From: Paludibacteraceae bacterium
GTDB lineage: Bacteria > Bacteroidota > Bacteroidia > Bacteroidales > Paludibacteraceae
Direction of reading: 5' to 3'
Length of the DNA stretch: 61,530 bases
Assembly: GCA_905233255.1 (NCBI GenBank)
Contig: CAJOCN010000014.1
Location: forward strand, 1 to 61,530
The translations under genes were made by a program, and so were the position numbers. The notes beneath the pieces were generated by a model. It was given only the letters and a program-made list of their open reading frames with translations. It was not told the origin of the DNA and did no database searches. Of this stretch, positions 61,201 through 61,530 are shown piece by piece. Each line of letters starts with the position of its first letter. Position 1 is the first letter of the stretch.

Positions 61201-61530
61201 GAGTCATTTGAGTACCGCATAGACGAGGCAGGTATCTATAAGGTGATCCTCTATTGGTACTATAGTTCATATAGTACAGCTTACAACCCGCCTGCTGCAG
61301 TGGATAACTTCGCTATCAGCCGGCTCGCTTGTCCGAAACCGGAAGGATTGAGCGTATCCGAAGTAGGAGCAGAGACCGCTTCGCTTGCTTGGGACAACAC
61401 TTCGGACGGTGGTTCCTTCGAGTATGCATATGCTTTGGCTTCTGCGGAGCAACCGACTGAGTTCACTCCGGTCGCAGAGACGTCCGTAACGATTGAGAAT
61501 CTGGATGAACTAACGGATTACAAGTTCTAT
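58213..61530 (+). CDS. Giant Fn3/choice-of-anchor protein, 3' end outside window
   Basis: Open from ATG 58213 to the window edge (1106 codons, no stop). Signal peptide 1-26 (LAFLLVTLLCCIGVPIQA). An N-terminal beta domain of about 190 residues (ITSVSLWLKSFTG, LLIAFRDVTG) is followed by Fn3 modules (SAVVSWTGGTGTYLLEYK, SVQVGWTANTGEFAWKVQYK) alternating with jelly-roll modules that share KFSTSSIPSGW, HAFSDNFESANQW and NAWLVSPSI/KHWIVSPMI strands (choice-of-anchor J, MAM-like). Related in architecture to the protein before it. Likely secreted by the same route. The C-terminal sorting region lies beyond the window. Confidence 0.88.
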   Translation, partial: MRTFTQKLAFLLVTLLCCIGVPIQATEVTIGDPTSTSFSYNFPAYCYYNYSVSQQIYTASEIGEAGTITSVSLWLKSFTGSDITRDLEMYMVETDKESFSSSYDWETLSSDNLVYSGSVTFSTTEQKQTFTLENPFSYSGAGNLLIAFRDVTGAYVYASSSGSEAKSFSGSEHLTLYANRDDGEYDVSDLSSVSGTRSYSRCVIELDITASGSGPSCDPVDQGSVVVNDIAANSAVVSWTGGTGTYLLEYKLSSADKWTAVENLHSTSYTLTGLTSNSAYNVKVYNVCGEGNPPSSAKSASFNTLIGLPYLEKFSTSSIPSGWSRYTGDLNADGSAALTTSSSYWSFGTYNGVFDSHAHIEVYSTRNAWLVSPSIPMEAAHQLSFNLALTYWTGDNVPEPAAQPNARLVVLASTDGGSNWNTLREWNNTGSEYVFNDITCSAEGEDVEIDLSAYGSQNIQIAFYVYNTGSGDNRIHIDNVKIAAIPTCLKPTDLHEIDGKATKNSVQVGWTANTGEFAWKVQYKKASDPDSVQYWSTIAANSNTAFTISGLDTYTEYNVKVAADCGGDDLSDYCKPITVKTAAGVPFSQGFSKYSLPSDWKRYSGLWEEGGEELEAVSAGWAIAGSSSYKNGVFPDSTYHLYLNVAGTDTKHWIVSPMIEMEAGYQLSFNLALTKSSGTIVAPTAGAQNDDKFIVAINDGTGWKDLRTWDDVTYRFDEINATAAGQTVKFDLSAYAGKSVQIAFYGESTESNGDNNLHISAVKIEPIPACQPALSLNITGIGGTTATAAWTAEEAGTWQYGYKANPAADFVPADEDFANETSNNTVELTELSQVTDYVFFVRRKCDESTFSAPLSVKFHTIQTPVVLDGEHAFSDNFESANQWLLINGEQTNQWVLGTDASKGGTHSLYISNDGTSNAYAYETTYSRVYATKTFHITETGVYTFSYDWKNNGSSSAYLRVYLAPASEEPAAGSSPSSSWKTLHSVSSLYGKSEWQQESFEYRIDEAGIYKVILYWYYSSYSTAYNPPAAVDNFAISRLACPKPEGLSVSEVGAETASLAWDNTSDGGSFEYAYALASAEQPTEFTPVAETSVTIENLDELTDYKFY

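Overview
The window comes from a Bacteroidota genome, most likely an uncultured gut- or rumen-type Bacteroidales. The evidence is the promoter grammar (TTG, 20 bp, TAnnTTTG before many genes), the general lack of strong Shine-Dalgarno sequences, a GldJ-type lipoprotein, DUF2490/OmpA/beta-barrel envelope proteins, and giant choice-of-anchor/Fn3 proteins of the kind associated with type IX secretion. No rRNA, CRISPR array, insertion sequence or complete prophage is visible. Three tRNA genes (Arg-CCT, Pro-CGG, Met-CAT) lie on the minus strand.

Layout. 1-2330: a run of small hypothetical proteins that looks like accessory DNA. 2497-8492: an outer-membrane barrel read divergently from a MATE exporter, PepD dipeptidase, a FeoB with a damaged G domain and an exported HMA-domain protein. 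8547-12819: a four-gene operon (Cthe_2159-like beta-helix lipoprotein, VTC-fold protein, DUF4956 membrane protein, DUF2490 protein). 12907-22075 (minus): GAPDH, then a long array rfbC-rfbD-DUF2461-tRNA-Arg-ompA-1208-aa exported protein-RNase H. 22242-25377: hemolysin-III protein, tRNA-Pro, topoisomerase I. 25545-33126 (plus): NfeD-like protein, FloA, omega-amidase, RecJ, a triple-AAA+ protein, LMW phosphatase. 33226-40131: an AT-rich orphan membrane protein, a histidine-decarboxylase-like enzyme with a signal peptide, SDR, thymidine kinase, PriA, nucleoside kinase. 40132-40675: debris (a PIN-toxin fragment, a possible RHS scrap, a duplicated half tRNA) beside tRNA-Met. 40768-47657: MetG, an outer-membrane protein, diadenylate cyclase, FolP, GldJ, GcvH. 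47883-61530: a 3329-residue repeat protein followed by a second giant related ORF that runs off the window.

The most unusual feature is a set of short repeats that share a 7-bp period but have different unit sequences at different places. They sit at gene borders and, in MATE, PepD and PriA, inside reading frames that stay open. A second, GC-rich palindromic element occurs in frame inside both pepD and metG, read in different frames. Together they suggest mobile or self-expanding short repeats tolerated inside housekeeping proteins, comparable in concept to Rickettsia palindromic elements.

Other points of interest are the AAA+ triple-module protein, the FeoB with its G3 motif missing, the exported PLP decarboxylase, the tRNA-Arg placed 21 nt upstream of ompA, and the tRNA-Met half-copy whose anticodon loop is inverted. 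All calls come from reading the sequence by eye; no database search was run.
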